Shown: positions 43,307 to 54,074 of the stretch, in pieces
Layout: each line of letters starts with the position of its first letter
How positions within the stretch are numbered: position 1 is the first letter of the stretch
The notes under the pieces: generated by a model
What the model was told of the DNA's origin: nothing
Seen by the model: only the letters and a program-made list of their open reading frames with translations
The model's database searches: none
From: Furcasterigmium furcatum
Lineage: Eukaryota; Ascomycota; Sordariomycetes; Glomerellales; Plectosphaerellaceae
DNA: 64,000 nt
Reading direction: 5' to 3'
Assembly: GCA_001599815.1 (NCBI GenBank)
Contig: BCIA01000001.1
Location: 5,910,978-5,974,977, forward strand
Program-made: the position numbers and the translations under genes

Positions 43307-44809
43307 ATGCATGTCACCTTTCGATGGCCGAGCGTTGCCGCCGTGCCCGCCTTCGTCCTCACCCTCTTGGCCCTGGCCAAGGACTCACTGTGGGCTGAGC
43401 ACAGGAACTCCCCTCGACTACACCACACGTCCTACCTCGACGGCTTGCGCGGACTGGCTTCCCTTATAGTCACCATCTGCCACTACACGGAGGACAACCA
43501 TGACTACTTCGTGCCGGCCTGGGGCCTCACCAAGACGTCCTCCTCCATCGTCCAGCTGCCTTTTGTTCGCCTCATCTACTCTGGCCGGCCCATGGTTCAC
43601 GTTTTCTTCATCATCTCCGGCTTCGTCCTCTCCTACAAGCCCCTCAAGGCAATCCAGGCGGCCGACCTCGAGAAATGCCACTCCTTCTTGGCATCCTCTG
43701 CCCTCCGACGCCCCATCCGCCTCTTCGGTCCTTGTGTCGTCTCGACCTTCGCCGTCCTCGTCCTCAGCTACATCGGCTGCCTCTATGACCCCCTGCCAAG
43801 CCTCTGGCAGCAGCTCGAGGACTGGTGGTTCGCCCTCTTCCACAACATCACCTGGCCCTGGGCCTGGGACCAGGACCTCCGCCCGACCTACGACATCCAC
43901 CTCTGGTCCATCCCCGTCGAGTTCGTCCACTCCATGTTTCTCTTCACCATCCTGCTGGTCGTCGCCCCCTTGCGCCGGCCCGTCCGCCTCTCCGCCCTCG
44001 GACTCATCATGTTCTACTGCCTCTGCTGCGGGCGCTGGGCTGCCTTCGAGTTCCTCGGTGGATGCCTCATCGCCGACTCCGTCTTGACTCGCCAAGCATC
44101 TCTTGAGAAGATCGACCTCGTCGCCTTCGCCAAGGACGAAGTCAAAGACGAAGAAGCTGCCGCTGACACCGACGAATCTACACCCCCGGGTATCACCGGC
44201 ATTACCAGCATCACTACCAACCCTGACCTCCAGGCTGCCCTCCAGCTTGTTGGCCCCGCTGCTCTCGTCCTCCTCTGGTGGTTCATCTCCGGCTGGCCCA
44301 ACGAAAATGGCGACCAGACCCCCATCATCCGGTTCCTCCACCGCCACACCCCGGAGCCCTACGCCAACATGGTTATCGACGACCGCTCCCCCCAGAAGTT
44401 CTGGTTCGCCCTCTCTGCCCTCGGCTTCGTCTGGGCCATCACCCGTCTCGACGCCCTGCAGCGCCTCCTCGAGACCCGGTGGCCCCAATACCTCGGCCGC
44501 ATCAGCTACGCCCTGTTTATCGTCCACGGTCCCATTCTCAACACGCTCCAGCGTCATGTCATGGGGCACGCTGCTGTGGCGGGGCGCGCGCACAAGGGCG
44601 CCGCGGGATTCCAGGCTGCCGTCGCGGGGGCGGGCATCAAGGGGCTGACTGGTGTGGGAGGGCCGACTGCGCAGTTCATCGCGTGGGTGCTGGGTATGGT
44701 TGTCATGGGCCCGGTGGTTATGGGTGCCGCTGATATGTTCTGCCGATATGTCGATGCGCCGATCATGGCTGCGGCGAGGCGGTTCGAGGAGTGGTGTGTG
44801 GAGGCCTAG
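43307..44809 (+). CDS. acyltransferase-3 family integral membrane protein
   Basis: A single exon of 500 aa. 'LDGLRGLASLIVTICHY' near residue 45 and 'RPMVHVFFIISGFVLSYKP' near 105 are the defining N-terminal motifs of acyltransferase 3 (PF01757-type), including the catalytic His region. 'HLWSIPVEF' and the C-terminal 'YLGRISYALFIVHGPI' are the other conserved blocks. About ten hydrophobic segments are apparent, with an acidic cytosolic loop near residues 280-300. It should transfer an acyl (often acetyl) group to a carbohydrate, lipid or small molecule; the acceptor is unknown. The Met at 43307 is favoured, as the 43-residue upstream extension (from 43178) is not family-like. No introns. Confidence 0.86.
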   Translation: MHVTFRWPSVAAVPAFVLTLLALAKDSLWAEHRNSPRLHHTSYLDGLRGLASLIVTICHYTEDNHDYFVPAWGLTKTSSSIVQLPFVRLIYSGRPMVHVFFIISGFVLSYKPLKAIQAADLEKCHSFLASSALRRPIRLFGPCVVSTFAVLVLSYIGCLYDPLPSLWQQLEDWWFALFHNITWPWAWDQDLRPTYDIHLWSIPVEFVHSMFLFTILLVVAPLRRPVRLSALGLIMFYCLCCGRWAAFEFLGGCLIADSVLTRQASLEKIDLVAFAKDEVKDEEAAADTDESTPPGITGITSITTNPDLQAALQLVGPAALVLLWWFISGWPNENGDQTPIIRFLHRHTPEPYANMVIDDRSPQKFWFALSALGFVWAITRLDALQRLLETRWPQYLGRISYALFIVHGPILNTLQRHVMGHAAVAGRAHKGAAGFQAAVAGAGIKGLTGVGGPTAQFIAWVLGMVVMGPVVMGAADMFCRYVDAPIMAAARRFEEWCVEA

Positions 44810-45091
44810 GCGAGAGGAAGAAAAATAGAAGTGGCAAGGAGACTACCAAGAACGATACCCAATGGTTTGGACTGTGAATGGAACAGAATGGCGGCGTACA
44901 GGTGTTCATATGGCTCGAATGTATTCAACATCACGGGACAAAATCTGCTTTTCGTACCTGCTTAATCTGATGAGCAAGACAGGATTCCACATGAACCAAG
45001 ACACAGACCTTGCGTGTCGCGCGCTCACCAAGTCCATGATACATCAACACCCATCCTTGATTTCCGAATGCCCGAAATGATCCATGCCCGT

Positions 45092-45856
45092 TCACAATGC
45101 CGGCCAGAACGCCTCCTCCGCAGCCAGAACCCCCTTCCACTGCCCCAGCGCCCTCTCCATCAGCTTCGCCCTCACCCCCTCCCCGTGCGCCTTGACTTCC
45201 TCCTCGACCGCATCATCAATGATATCCCTCACGTCGTCCACGAACTTCCGAAACTCGTCATTTGTCCAGTTCGGGATAAACTCCCCCCTCAGCGCGCCCC
45301 CGTCCGCATCCTCCTCGGCGCTCCCCTTCGGATCCAGCGCGTCGCGAACGCCCGTCCACGCATCGAGATAGCACACCTCCGTGCCCCAGAAGAGCACCGC
45401 GCCCTCGAGCCAGGGGAGCGGCTCCCCCTCGGGGCCGGCGGGGAGGGAGCGGAAGAGCGCCTCCCACCTGCGGAGGCCCTCGAGCTTTTCCTCCGTGGAG
45501 ATGACGCCGCTGGCGGAGGCGGAGGGGAGGTTGACGTCGAGGCCGAAGCGGGCAGCGGTGGAGAGGAAGAAGGACTCCTCGCGGCGGATGTTGACGAGGG
45601 CGGCGACGATCCAGTCGAGGAGGCGGGTGGCGGGGTCTGAGGCCGGGGCGGGGGCGGACTGCGGGAGGGGGAGGAGGGAGAGGAGGCGGCCGGTGCCGGC
45701 GATGTAGGCATGGATGTAGAGGCGGTCGTTGGCGAGCCAGCGGGAGAGGAGGGGTTTGGAGGTCTGGCCGCGGGCTGCGGAGGTGAGGAAGGGGGAGGTT
45801 GTGGCGCGGGTGTAGGCGTCTGGGTCAGAGGCGAGGAGGGCGGTGGTGAACGACAT
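45092..45856 (-). CDS. TENA/THI-4 domain (haem-oxygenase-like fold) protein
   Basis: A single exon of 254 aa. The arrangement 'FLTSAARGQTSKPLLSRWLANDRLYIHAYIAG', read in short blocks, is the N-terminal helix pair of TENA/THI-4 proteins. 'IVAALVNIRREESFF', 'WLEGAVLFWGTEVCYLDAW' and the terminal 'FRKFVDDVRDIIDDA' follow. Family members include thiaminase II and thiamine salvage enzymes, but this fungal subgroup lacks a proven reaction, and I could not place the catalytic Cys with certainty. I saw no TPP-riboswitch core in the upstream 200 bases on the minus strand. It is probably cytosolic. Confidence 0.82.
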   Translation of the reverse strand: MSFTTALLASDPDAYTRATTSPFLTSAARGQTSKPLLSRWLANDRLYIHAYIAGTGRLLSLLPLPQSAPAPASDPATRLLDWIVAALVNIRREESFFLSTAARFGLDVNLPSASASGVISTEEKLEGLRRWEALFRSLPAGPEGEPLPWLEGAVLFWGTEVCYLDAWTGVRDALDPKGSAEEDADGGALRGEFIPNWTNDEFRKFVDDVRDIIDDAVEEEVKAHGEGVRAKLMERALGQWKGVLAAEEAFWPAL

Positions 45857-47205
45857 TGTGGTGGTGGTGGGAGTGGTGCTAGTGGTGATGGATCTTTCAG
45901 GGGTTCGGGGTTGCGAGGTTGGAAAAGGGGGTTGGCTGACGGAGTGAGCTGTGAGATGTAGTTCAATTGCGATACTGAGGAGATGAGGGGCAGTAGTATG
46001 ACGTTCTAAGCAATAGGCTTGTCCTGGAAAACATTGGCATTCATCCGACATAAAACCCTCAGTCCGTCCTCCATCGAATTACGTTGTTCATCCTTTGCCC
46101 AGAAAGCGGCGGGCATTAGCAGTGGATGAACCCTGCCACGATGCCCCCACGACGAACAGCACTCTGTCAGGCCCACGGCGCAGCTCAGGCTCTCATCTGC
46201 TCGTCTTCCTCATATTGTGCGAATGGAGAAACAGAGGCGGAACATGTGACTTGGCGTCTGTTTCCCGTCGACCACCTCCAACGGCGGACGTGACGTGCGA
46301 TCGCGTCACTCGACGCTACGGAGGATATAAGCTTGGCGCGATCTCCCGGGCGAGCCGGGCGAGCCTTCGTCGAGCCTCAAAACCCGTCCAATATCCCGGC
46401 AGGAGACCCAACATTAGTCTCCGGAAGGGCGCGTGTCTCTGCACTTTCCGTCCCATGTCGACCGACCTTCGACCATCCGGAGACCGGAGGGGAGGGCAAG
46501 CGAAGCCGGCGCAAGGGTTGCGGCGGGTGACTCACGTGTGATCTGCTGAATCGTGGGGTTGTGATCTCCCACGCCGGCGGAGGATGGCCCGTCGTTTTCC
46601 GCGGGTGGAAGGCTGTACAGCCGCACGTAGGCGTGGGCAATATGGTAAGCATGGTGTGAAGAGTGACCAGCAGATCGTAGGTCCAGCGGCCGCCATTGGG
46701 CGCGATAACGGAGATCTGGCGGTCAGGCCAATGCTATTGCAGGCATGGTCTGCGAAAAGGAACCAGAGGAAAGAACTTGTGTTAGTGCTTGTGGTCCTAG
46801 TTCAGGCTGTAGGCCTTTTAATTATACTGGCCGAAGTCCAGTTCGAGGTCGCTGAATGCGGGTCCAAGCGGTTGACTCAGGCATCCTGGAGCCCAGTGAC
46901 CTCTAACGGTGTTTCCCATCACATCCCTTTGTCCAGCACCAGGGGACGACGTATGACTCCGAGTCTCATTCCTGCAACTGCATCCCCATATATATCACCG
47001 GCCTTCACCCCGAACAGCACATGACAGCATCTTCCGTCTAAAAATCTCATCCGCCGTGCCCAAAGGCCAATGCATCTCAATTGACGTCACCCTCCCCCAA
47101 CGAACTTCCTGCAAGAACATTGATTCCCAGGGGCTCAGATACTCACTTCCCTCACTATCCCACGCGTCCCTACCTCCCTCCTACCGAACACACAGCACGC
47201 CCGCC
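45857..47205. other. divergent intergenic region
   Basis: About 1.35 kb between the TENA/THI-4 gene (-) and the GFA gene (+). The frame at 46584-47024 has no domain-like features. Nothing else is seen apart from promoter sequence. Confidence 0.45.
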
Positions 47206-47967
47206 ATGGAAGCCCGGTGTCAGTGCGGCAGCGTCGTCTTCAAGACGCCCCTCCCCAAGCCGCTGGCCCTCTACATCTGCCACTGCTCCTCGTGCCGCCG
47301 CCAGACGAGCTCCGCCTTTGGCGCGAGCGCCATCTTCCCTCGCTTCCAGCTGCCGGAGGACGATCTCCTGAGCGTCTACGCGTGAGTTGCTGACCATGGT
47401 GAAGGGAGAGAGACAAGACGAGGAGAGAGAGAAGCAGCGGATGAACGGCGGCGGGTGAGATGAGAAAGACTAGATCCATGGATGAGTATGGCTGACCCCT
47501 TCTATGCCTAGCCGGCCGACTGCGTCTGGACACACGCTCTATTGGTATGCGACCGATCCCTCCATCTGCCTGGATGAGATATCATGCTAACATCCACAGC
47601 TATTTCTGCAAAAGCTGCGGCACCCGCCTCCTCCACACCACGCCGGTACCGTCTCCCCCCTCCCTCTCCCTCCCCGGCAAAGCCATCTGACAACCCCCAG
47701 AGCAAGAACGTCGTCTCCGTCAAGGGCGGCTGCATCGACGGCCTCGACTGGTCCAAGGCCATCCACATCTGGACGAAATCCGCCATGGTCCCCATCCCCG
47801 AGGGCTCCGAGACGCACTCGGAGGACTCCACCGCCCCGACTGACTACGGCAGCATGCAGGAGGAACTGGACCAGCCGGGCGAGCTGCGCGGCACCGGCGG
47901 CTGCTCCGTCACGGACATGGATCACCAGGGCGGGACGGTCACGGGGGCGTGCGAGCTGAGCGGGTGA
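47206..47967 (+). CDS. GFA/CENP-V-fold zinc protein (glutathione-dependent formaldehyde-activating type)
   Basis: Four exons: 47206-47381, 47512-47544, 47600-47645, 47701-47967; introns of 130, 55 and 55 nt, 173 aa. Zinc ligands of the GFA fold are present in order: 'CQCGSVVF' at residue 5, 'CHCSSCRRQTSSAF', and 'CYFCKSCGTRL', the last put together across introns 1-2 (the 33-base exon 2 is needed for it). 'NVVSVKGGCIDGLDWSKAIHIW' in short form is the usual C-terminal strand region. Fungal GFA proteins are annotated as S-(hydroxymethyl)glutathione synthases or carbon-sulfur lyases; the substrate here is unproven. The C-terminal tail after residue 120 is acidic and Gly-rich; a further 3' exon cannot be excluded because GTGAGC overlaps the stop. 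Confidence 0.82.
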
Positions 47968-48218
47968 GCTGCTGTCCACTGTCACAACATGTGCCACTAG
48001 AAAAGAAGGGGGACGCTGTTCAGAGATAATAGTAGTGTCGATGGAGGACTTGGGATATCGGAGTTTTGAAAACGCGCCGCCGGAGAAGCATATCAACGGG
48101 CCGGCGGGGGAGTTTGGCTTCACCTCAACGCGGGAGCTCAGTTCAACCCTGAGAGTATAGTACCATAGTTCATCGATCGTCGGTTTTCTTGATACATACT
48201 TCCCCCGCCAATCGGCGT

Positions 48219-49374
48219 CTATGCCCTGCCGCCGACAAGCTGGTCCTCTGAATGGTCTCGCCCGCCCTGCGTCGGCTCCCCGCGGCCCTCCTCCGCCGCG
48301 CCCATCCCGCCGCTACCGTGGGATGGCGGTCTGCTATCGGCGTGCTTGGCCGGGTCGAAGACGTACATCGGGAACTCGAGGAAGATGGTCCGCTTGATGA
48401 AGGTTGGCAGCGGCTCGTACAGCTGCGGCGGGAAGGGGATGAGGATGCTCGTCCGCCGGAGCCAGCGGCTGTAGCCCTCCCAGTTCTGGCCCTTCTCGTA
48501 GCGCTTCTTCGCGCCCGACCGCTCCTGCAGCGGCAGGCCCGACACGAAGAGGAGGAGAAAGGTGATGAAGAAGGGCCCCAGGATGGTGGCGTATAGGGCC
48601 TTGAACGCCTGGCCGCCGACGTAGCCGTCTGCGGCTGGGGAGACTGCGATCATGTAGATGGCTGACTCGGTCAGGTCATCTGGTCAGGACGTACGTGGAG
48701 TGAGGAAGAGCTGCTTACCGAACTGGAGGATGATCTCGCCGAAATAGTTGGGATGTCTCGTGAAGTAGAAGAACCCCTTGTCGCAGATGGCCTCGCGCTC
48801 GGGGTGCGCCTGGCGGAAGCGGTACTTTTGCACGTCGCTGACGCTCTCCATGATGAAGCCGATGGCGAAGAGAATCACGCCCGCGATGTCTCGGCCCGTG
48901 CCGAACGAGGGCTGGGGGTACGCAGTGACCGCGGGCGAGTTGAGCACCGTGACGGGAAGCGAGACGGTCCAGACCCAGAACATCTGGAAGACCCAGAAGC
49001 CGAGGAAAGGAAAGAATTTGTCGCGCTTGTCGTCGAAGCGGTCGTCTTTGCCCGTCTTGAGGATGCGGAAGAGCAGGAAGCCGGAGAGGCGGGCGCCCCA
49101 GGCCATCATGAAGAGGGAGACGACGATCTGGCGGGCGTTGTGGTGGCCGCTCATGGCAAGGGTGACGATGGCGAGGACGACGAAGTTGGTCCCGCCGGCG
49201 AAGTCTGTGGACATTTAGCCAAGTCAGGTGAGGGGATTTGGGTGTGGATTATTTACCCGTGAGCTTGTCGAACTTGAGTGAAAAGGCGATGGCGAAGAAG
49301 AAGAGCTGGTAGGCCACGGTGATGATGGCCGTGATGCCCAGGTAGTAGTTATCGAGAACGTAAGCGGTCGCCAT
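48219..49374 (-). CDS. DUF1295 family membrane protein (steroid-reductase/ICMT-like fold)
   Basis: Exons 49374-49257, 49204-48719 and 48661-48219; introns of 52 and 57 nt, 348 aa. 'WGARLSGFLLFRILKTGKDDRFDD', seen in short blocks, and 'FWVFQMFWVWTVSLPV' are DUF1295 signatures. The C-terminal 'FFYFTRHPNYFGEI' is the conserved NADPH/SAM-facing motif shared with 3-oxo-5-alpha-steroid reductases and isoprenylcysteine methyltransferases. Six or so hydrophobic segments are apparent, and the last 40 residues are polar and Gly-rich. The reaction is unknown; an ER-membrane reductase is the usual proposal for the family. Confidence 0.85.
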
Positions 49375-51588
49375 GGTGAAGATTTCTCGAAGAGATCCAG
49401 GTTATGAATTCAAAATATCGCGTATGTCTTGAATCGTGAAGATGGTGGTTGAAGCCTCCTGCTATTGTATACCAAGTAAAGGCTCGGAGACCTCACAGCC
49501 AAGGTATTCAAGGAATTTGATAGAGGTGAGGTCTATTCATTGTGGGCTTTCGCAGATGATGTATGGAAATACGAAAAATATCAAGGCATCATCGGCCTCG
49601 CACTCGCATATGATATCCCTAGCGTTTGCTGTGGTGTTGTTCGATGAGGGCGGCGAGTCTTCATTGTCGTCATCGAGATTTGGGTGGCAGATGTCGAGCA
49701 AAGTACCGCCCGCCTGCCCAAAGGCCGAGAGGTACTTCGCATCGGACTTCTTGGCAGACCGAACAGCGATTGGGCCTCCCCGAGCAGCGAAGCTGACCTA
49801 AGCATGCTGGAATCCCGCTGAGATAATCGGGATCTGGGCGTCCAGGGAAGTCGCAACCAGCCCGGGCAGCGCTTGGACGCGGAAGGAAAGCTGTGCCGGC
49901 AGAAGGCCGTTTCATCCATCTCCTGATCTCCCTCTTCTCCCTCCTGTCACGCACATCCTCCGAGAACTCCCTGGGTGCGCGCGTCGATCATCTTGGACGG
50001 CACGAACATCCTCACCATCAGACCGATCTGATGGTTTCTTCGTCATTGTACATCCAAGTAATTACACACTCACTTAATATCATAAACTCCCGCCACCGGT
50101 CGACCTGAAGCGCCGCGAAATTGGTCCGATGCACTTCGCCTTGACGTCCCCACACTCAAAATGACATTCTCCAGGCGGCAAGACAGAACTTTTGTTCTTT
50201 GTCCTGCTGGACGCACCGTCAAACATGTTTGGCGCGCAGTCTCATCTGATGTCGAGGACTGACAAGAAGGCGATCTGTCCTTGTCCACCGATGCCGTCTT
50301 GGCCATGGTGATTCTTCATCTGGCACGCCCTGCGGCGCGAATCACATCACATCGCCAGACATGGCTCGACCACGACCACGGAGGCGGCCGTCCAAGGGCG
50401 GTAAGCGCAACGCTCACCACCTCAACTGCCGCTCTCGTTGCCATGGGGCGCCCACGAGTCACGTCAACGTACGATGCTTCTAGAACATCGCCAAGTCGTG
50501 CATCCCCCCGGCGGGTCTGTCAGGTCTTCTGACAAGGCGTCTGTCTCCATGGGATCCCTCCCCACGACGCCTGGATGCATAACGTTCTTGCATTGCCTTC
50601 CGCATCACCATCACGCTGGGCAGTGCCTGCGTGCGAGGACGAAGTACAGACTAACTTACACGCAGCGCACTCAAGTTTTCTGTAGCGTTGGCCTTGTTCG
50701 GAACAAGCCTTCGCAGTGCCGTTGCACCGCCTCGGGTTCTTCGCCATGCCCCCCTCAGACAAGAAATGTCAGGGGCTCGTCTCAGAACCCCTGGCCCCCA
50801 TCGCCTTGACGCCCATTAGCTCTCGCGAGAGCCGCACTCCCCAGCTACACCTAATCCGTGTTCTTGGCCCGGGTGCTTAATCGCAGTCCTGGGTCTCCCC
50901 TCGCTGCCACTTGAACCCTCGAGCAACGCCCCCTCGCCTGCCAGGTGCAGAATCGTACCATTCTGCCGTTCACTGTGCCGGATCGCCCTGTAGTCCTCGT
51001 CCTGGGCGAAACAGGGGCTGAACCGCATCACCACCACGTCCCTCTTATCGTCGAACATCTCGTCGTCTCTGCTCGCACGCAGACCCTTTTGTGGACTGAC
51101 TTGATCGCGCTCCGTCCTCGTCGACGTCCCATCTTTTCCCTTCTCTTGCCGTCTTGCTACTCCCTCTACCCACACGCTCACTCACTTACACGCTTCTCGG
51201 GGGTGCGAGCGGCGCGTTTCCCATGGTTCACCTGTCTTCCTAGTTTGGGCCTTTCGAACCGAGCAACTTCGGATCTTTTCACACTCGCTGTCGTCATTCT
51301 CTTGCCCTTCGCCGCATCTCCGCGCACTTGAGATAGCCTTGGCGTCCCGTCTCGGAGCATGCCTGAGTCCCGCGTCCGCCTGCTCGTCTCTAATCGCCCT
51401 CTATCGTGACAACGCCATCTTTCCCCGGAACTTTCCCGCCCACGCTCCTTGAGACGGGTTGAGCCCTTCGACGACATCTTTTCAACGGCTGGTCTGTTGA
51501 GCCACTCCTTTTCTTGGTAAATCTTAATCGTCATCGAGAAGCGTCGACGCTTCTACCTATTTTACATCGAGATACCCGCGAGCCCACG
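49375..51588. other. divergent intergenic region, pyrimidine-rich on its right side
   Basis: About 2.2 kb between the DUF1295 gene (-) and the proline-rich protein gene (+). Frames such as 50945-51331 (+) and 49581-49919 (-) show no domain. The plus strand from about 51100 to 51560 is CT-rich, as expected for a long 5' leader. No gene is supported. Confidence 0.45.
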
Positions 51589-52589
51589 ATGAAGGCCCTC
51601 ATCGGCTTCATCGTGGTCACCGCCCTATCGTTCACGCAGGTACGTTTCTCTCACGGCGCGAGCGCACGCGCGCAGACTTGAGAGTGCTGGTCTGGATCAC
51701 TGACGGCGGCGCATCTAGGCCGCGACCCTGCCACGGAACATCAAAGACAATGGCAGCCTGAAGGAGAGGAACATCGTCGGCGAGATCCTCGGCGCACTCA
51801 ACAGAGATGGCGAACAGCGCAGCGCCCTGACCGTCACCGAGACTGTTCGCGAGGTCGAGACGATCCGCGAGACCGTCACCGTCCTGCCTCCGGGCATCGT
51901 TGAAGGGTAGGTCGCACCCTGACCGAAGACATTCGGCGCTATCACTCACACTCATGTTCAGTCAACAGCCCGCCCCGCCCGCCATCACGATGCCTCCTCA
52001 GGTCGTCACCGTCCACGAGCCGCTGCCCCCCGTCACCGTGACCCTCACCGTCATGCAGCCGTGCCCCGTTGCCGCGCCGCCCGCCCTGCCGCCCGCCGCT
52101 CAGCAGCCTCCTCATCACGGCGTCGTGCCCGTACCGCTCCCTGACCAGCCTGCGCCGGTGCCGCCACCGCCCTCGCCCGAGGTTCCTCCTCCACCTCCGC
52201 CGCCTCCGCCGCCGCCACCGCCTGCCGTTGAGACGCCGCCACCTGCCGTCGAGAGCCCCCCGGCTGTCGTGCCACCTCCTGTCGCGGTTCCGTCTCCTGT
52301 TGCGCCACCTCCCGAGCAGCAGTTGCCGCCTCCCGCCGCCGAGCCGTCGTCCGTGGCCCCGCCTTCCCAGCCAGTGCCCGCACTTCCCATCACGAGCGCC
52401 GAAGCCCTGCCTATCCAGTCGTCCGTCCCGCCCGTCCCGCCCGCCGCAGAGGTTACGCCTCCGGTCGTGGCGGCTCCCGCCGTCCCCGGCGCCAATCTCG
52501 ACGGCCTGACCCTCACGAACGAGCTCAACCTCGGCAACCTGGTGCAGCAGACGGCGGCGCTGGCCGCGCGCGCCACTCCCGCCGCTTGA
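51589..52589 (+). CDS. secreted proline-rich protein
   Basis: Exons 51589-51639, 51719-51906 and 51962-52589; introns of 79 and 55 nt, 288 aa. The first 18 residues ('MKALIGFIVVTALSFTQA') form a clear signal peptide; intron 1 lies right at its end. Residues 20-85 include 'TVTETVREVETIRETVTVLPP', a Thr/Val repeat-like segment seen here in two halves. Residues about 85-255 are dominated by Pro with Val/Ala/Glu, including an uninterrupted run of 12 prolines. The last 30 residues are a non-repetitive tail ending 'AALAARATPAA'. It is probably secreted or wall-associated; there is no GPI-type hydrophobic tail. No catalytic domain is seen and the role is unknown. Confidence 0.8.
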
Positions 52590-53171
52590 AGGAGATGAAG
52601 GTCGCCCACGATGGCCGTGTTTGCCAGGAATGTTGTTCAGGGGGGAGGAAGAGCGGAGGAAAGCCAAGAGCAGGGATGGCTCCCTCGCGCATCCTTAGGT
52701 CGAGGGGTCGACACGCCATCGTCCCGGATATGGCTGGAAGGCGCCGCCCTATCTCTGGCAGTGTAGGGCGCGGACGCCTTGGTTCATACTCTGTCCTCAC
52801 CATACTCCCGGGAAAATCCACGGCGCCTGTTGCCATTCCGCTCTGAACCATGTTTCTCCTGTCTGCCCGGCGAGCTGGGCTCTAATACTTGATGTGTGCC
52901 GTGCGTCTTCGCTTCATATATAGTTATCTTTGATTAGAAGGACACGAGCCCCCAAAGCGTGATGTACTTCTCTTCTGCCTGGGACTCTGATATGGCGATG
53001 AGACCTTGAGAAACTGGATGTTGATAAATTGAGGTCTTGCATTGGCGCTGATAGTCTATTGCCTGTCTCTTGAAGCAAATGACGCCTCTAATGGGGTATC
53101 ATGATATCGTCTCTTGATGTCTCTTCATCCCACTACCCTCCATTAACGGAGAAACACCTCACATCTCTCTC
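52590..53171. other. convergent intergenic region
   Basis: About 580 bases between the ends of the proline-rich protein gene (+) and the RPP30 gene (-). Presumed 3' UTRs; nothing else was seen. Confidence 0.45.
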
Positions 53172-54074
53172 TCAGCTGTCCCGCTCTGCCGTCTTCTTCG
53201 CAAGCCTGATCTTCTTTGCCTGTCGCTTACTCACCGCCTGCCCCTGCTGCTGTCCGGCATCCTCACTCTTCCGCTTCTGCGCACCGCTCTTCCCGGCCTC
53301 GGCGCCTCCCTTCTTCTTCTCCCCGCCGGCGGCGGCGTCTCTCCCCTTCCTCGCGTCGCCCTCCCGCCCCCCGACCTCAACGATGTTCACCACGCCCTTG
53401 AACGAGCTCCGCCGCAACCCCTCGTTGACGACCGCCCCGCGCGGGATCGTACCCAGGCCCTCCATCCCCTTCTCCTTCGGGAGCCCCCAGACGCTGAGCA
53501 GGTTCACCACGTCGGCGGGGGGGCGGAGGGCGAGGGCGCCCCGCGCCTCGGAGGATATGACGAGCCCGCGGCCCTTGGTTGCGCGCACGAGGGAGGCGAG
53601 GTTCGCGATGAAGTTCGCCCGCGCGGCGGGGGTCGTGCCCGACGCGAGGGCCTGGGCGTAGCAGATCTCGAAGCGCAGGCCGCGGGTCACGGCGGCCATG
53701 CATGTCTTCGGCTTGAAGTGGAAGGTGAAGCGGGAGGAGAGGTCGAGGGAGATGAGGGAGACGTCGGCGACGGAGAGGCAGGCCGTGGAGAAGGCCTTTT
53801 CGGTCGTGGGGCGGACGGCGAGAATGTCGTAGCTGGAGGCGAGGGAGGCGAGGCGGAAGCCCTGGGGCGTGTCTGTGAGGGGGATTGTTGCGCGGGTGAG
53901 GATCGCGGGTTTGGAGCGGGAGGGGGGCCGCGGGAGGGGGGTTGTGGGAGGCCCGGTTGTTGTGTGGTTCAGGGCGACGACGTTGTAGCCGAGGGAGGCG
54001 CTGAAGGCGAGGGTGCGCTCGAGGGCGGCGGGGTCTGTGGACGGGGTCCAGGGGATGTTGAGGTCGTAGAGCAT
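53172..54074 (-). CDS. RPP1: RNase P/RNase MRP subunit p30 (Rpp30/Rpp1)
   Basis: A single exon of 300 aa. 'MLYDLNIPW' is the conserved N-terminal PHP-like strand. 'LGYNVVALNHT', 'YDILAVRPTTEKAF', 'DVSLISLDLSSR' and 'RGLRFEICYAQAL' then follow in the order found in RNase P p30 proteins. The C-terminal 60 residues are Lys/Gln/Gly-rich and end 'KRQAKKIRLAKK', a likely nuclear localisation and RNA-binding tail. It acts in the nucleus and nucleolus in 5'-end processing of tRNA and in pre-rRNA processing. Length and start agree with other fungal members. Confidence 0.93.
   Translation of the reverse strand: MLYDLNIPWTPSTDPAALERTLAFSASLGYNVVALNHTTTGPPTTPLPRPPSRSKPAILTRATIPLTDTPQGFRLASLASSYDILAVRPTTEKAFSTACLSVADVSLISLDLSSRFTFHFKPKTCMAAVTRGLRFEICYAQALASGTTPAARANFIANLASLVRATKGRGLVISSEARGALALRPPADVVNLLSVWGLPKEKGMEGLGTIPRGAVVNEGLRRSSFKGVVNIVEVGGREGDARKGRDAAAGGEKKKGGAEAGKSGAQKRKSEDAGQQQGQAVSKRQAKKIRLAKKTAERDS

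Noticed and set aside
42296..43312. A 338-codon minus-strand frame over the region upstream of the acyltransferase
   Set aside because: Low-complexity Ser/Arg/Gly composition, no domain, and it is complementary to a pyrimidine-rich leader.
43418..44593. A 391-codon minus-strand frame opposite the acyltransferase
   Set aside because: Shadow of a conserved gene; Gly/Glu/Asp-rich and featureless.
45857..46080. Possible thiamine-pyrophosphate riboswitch upstream of the TENA/THI-4 gene
   Set aside because: The conserved CTGAGA core was not found on the minus strand in this leader.
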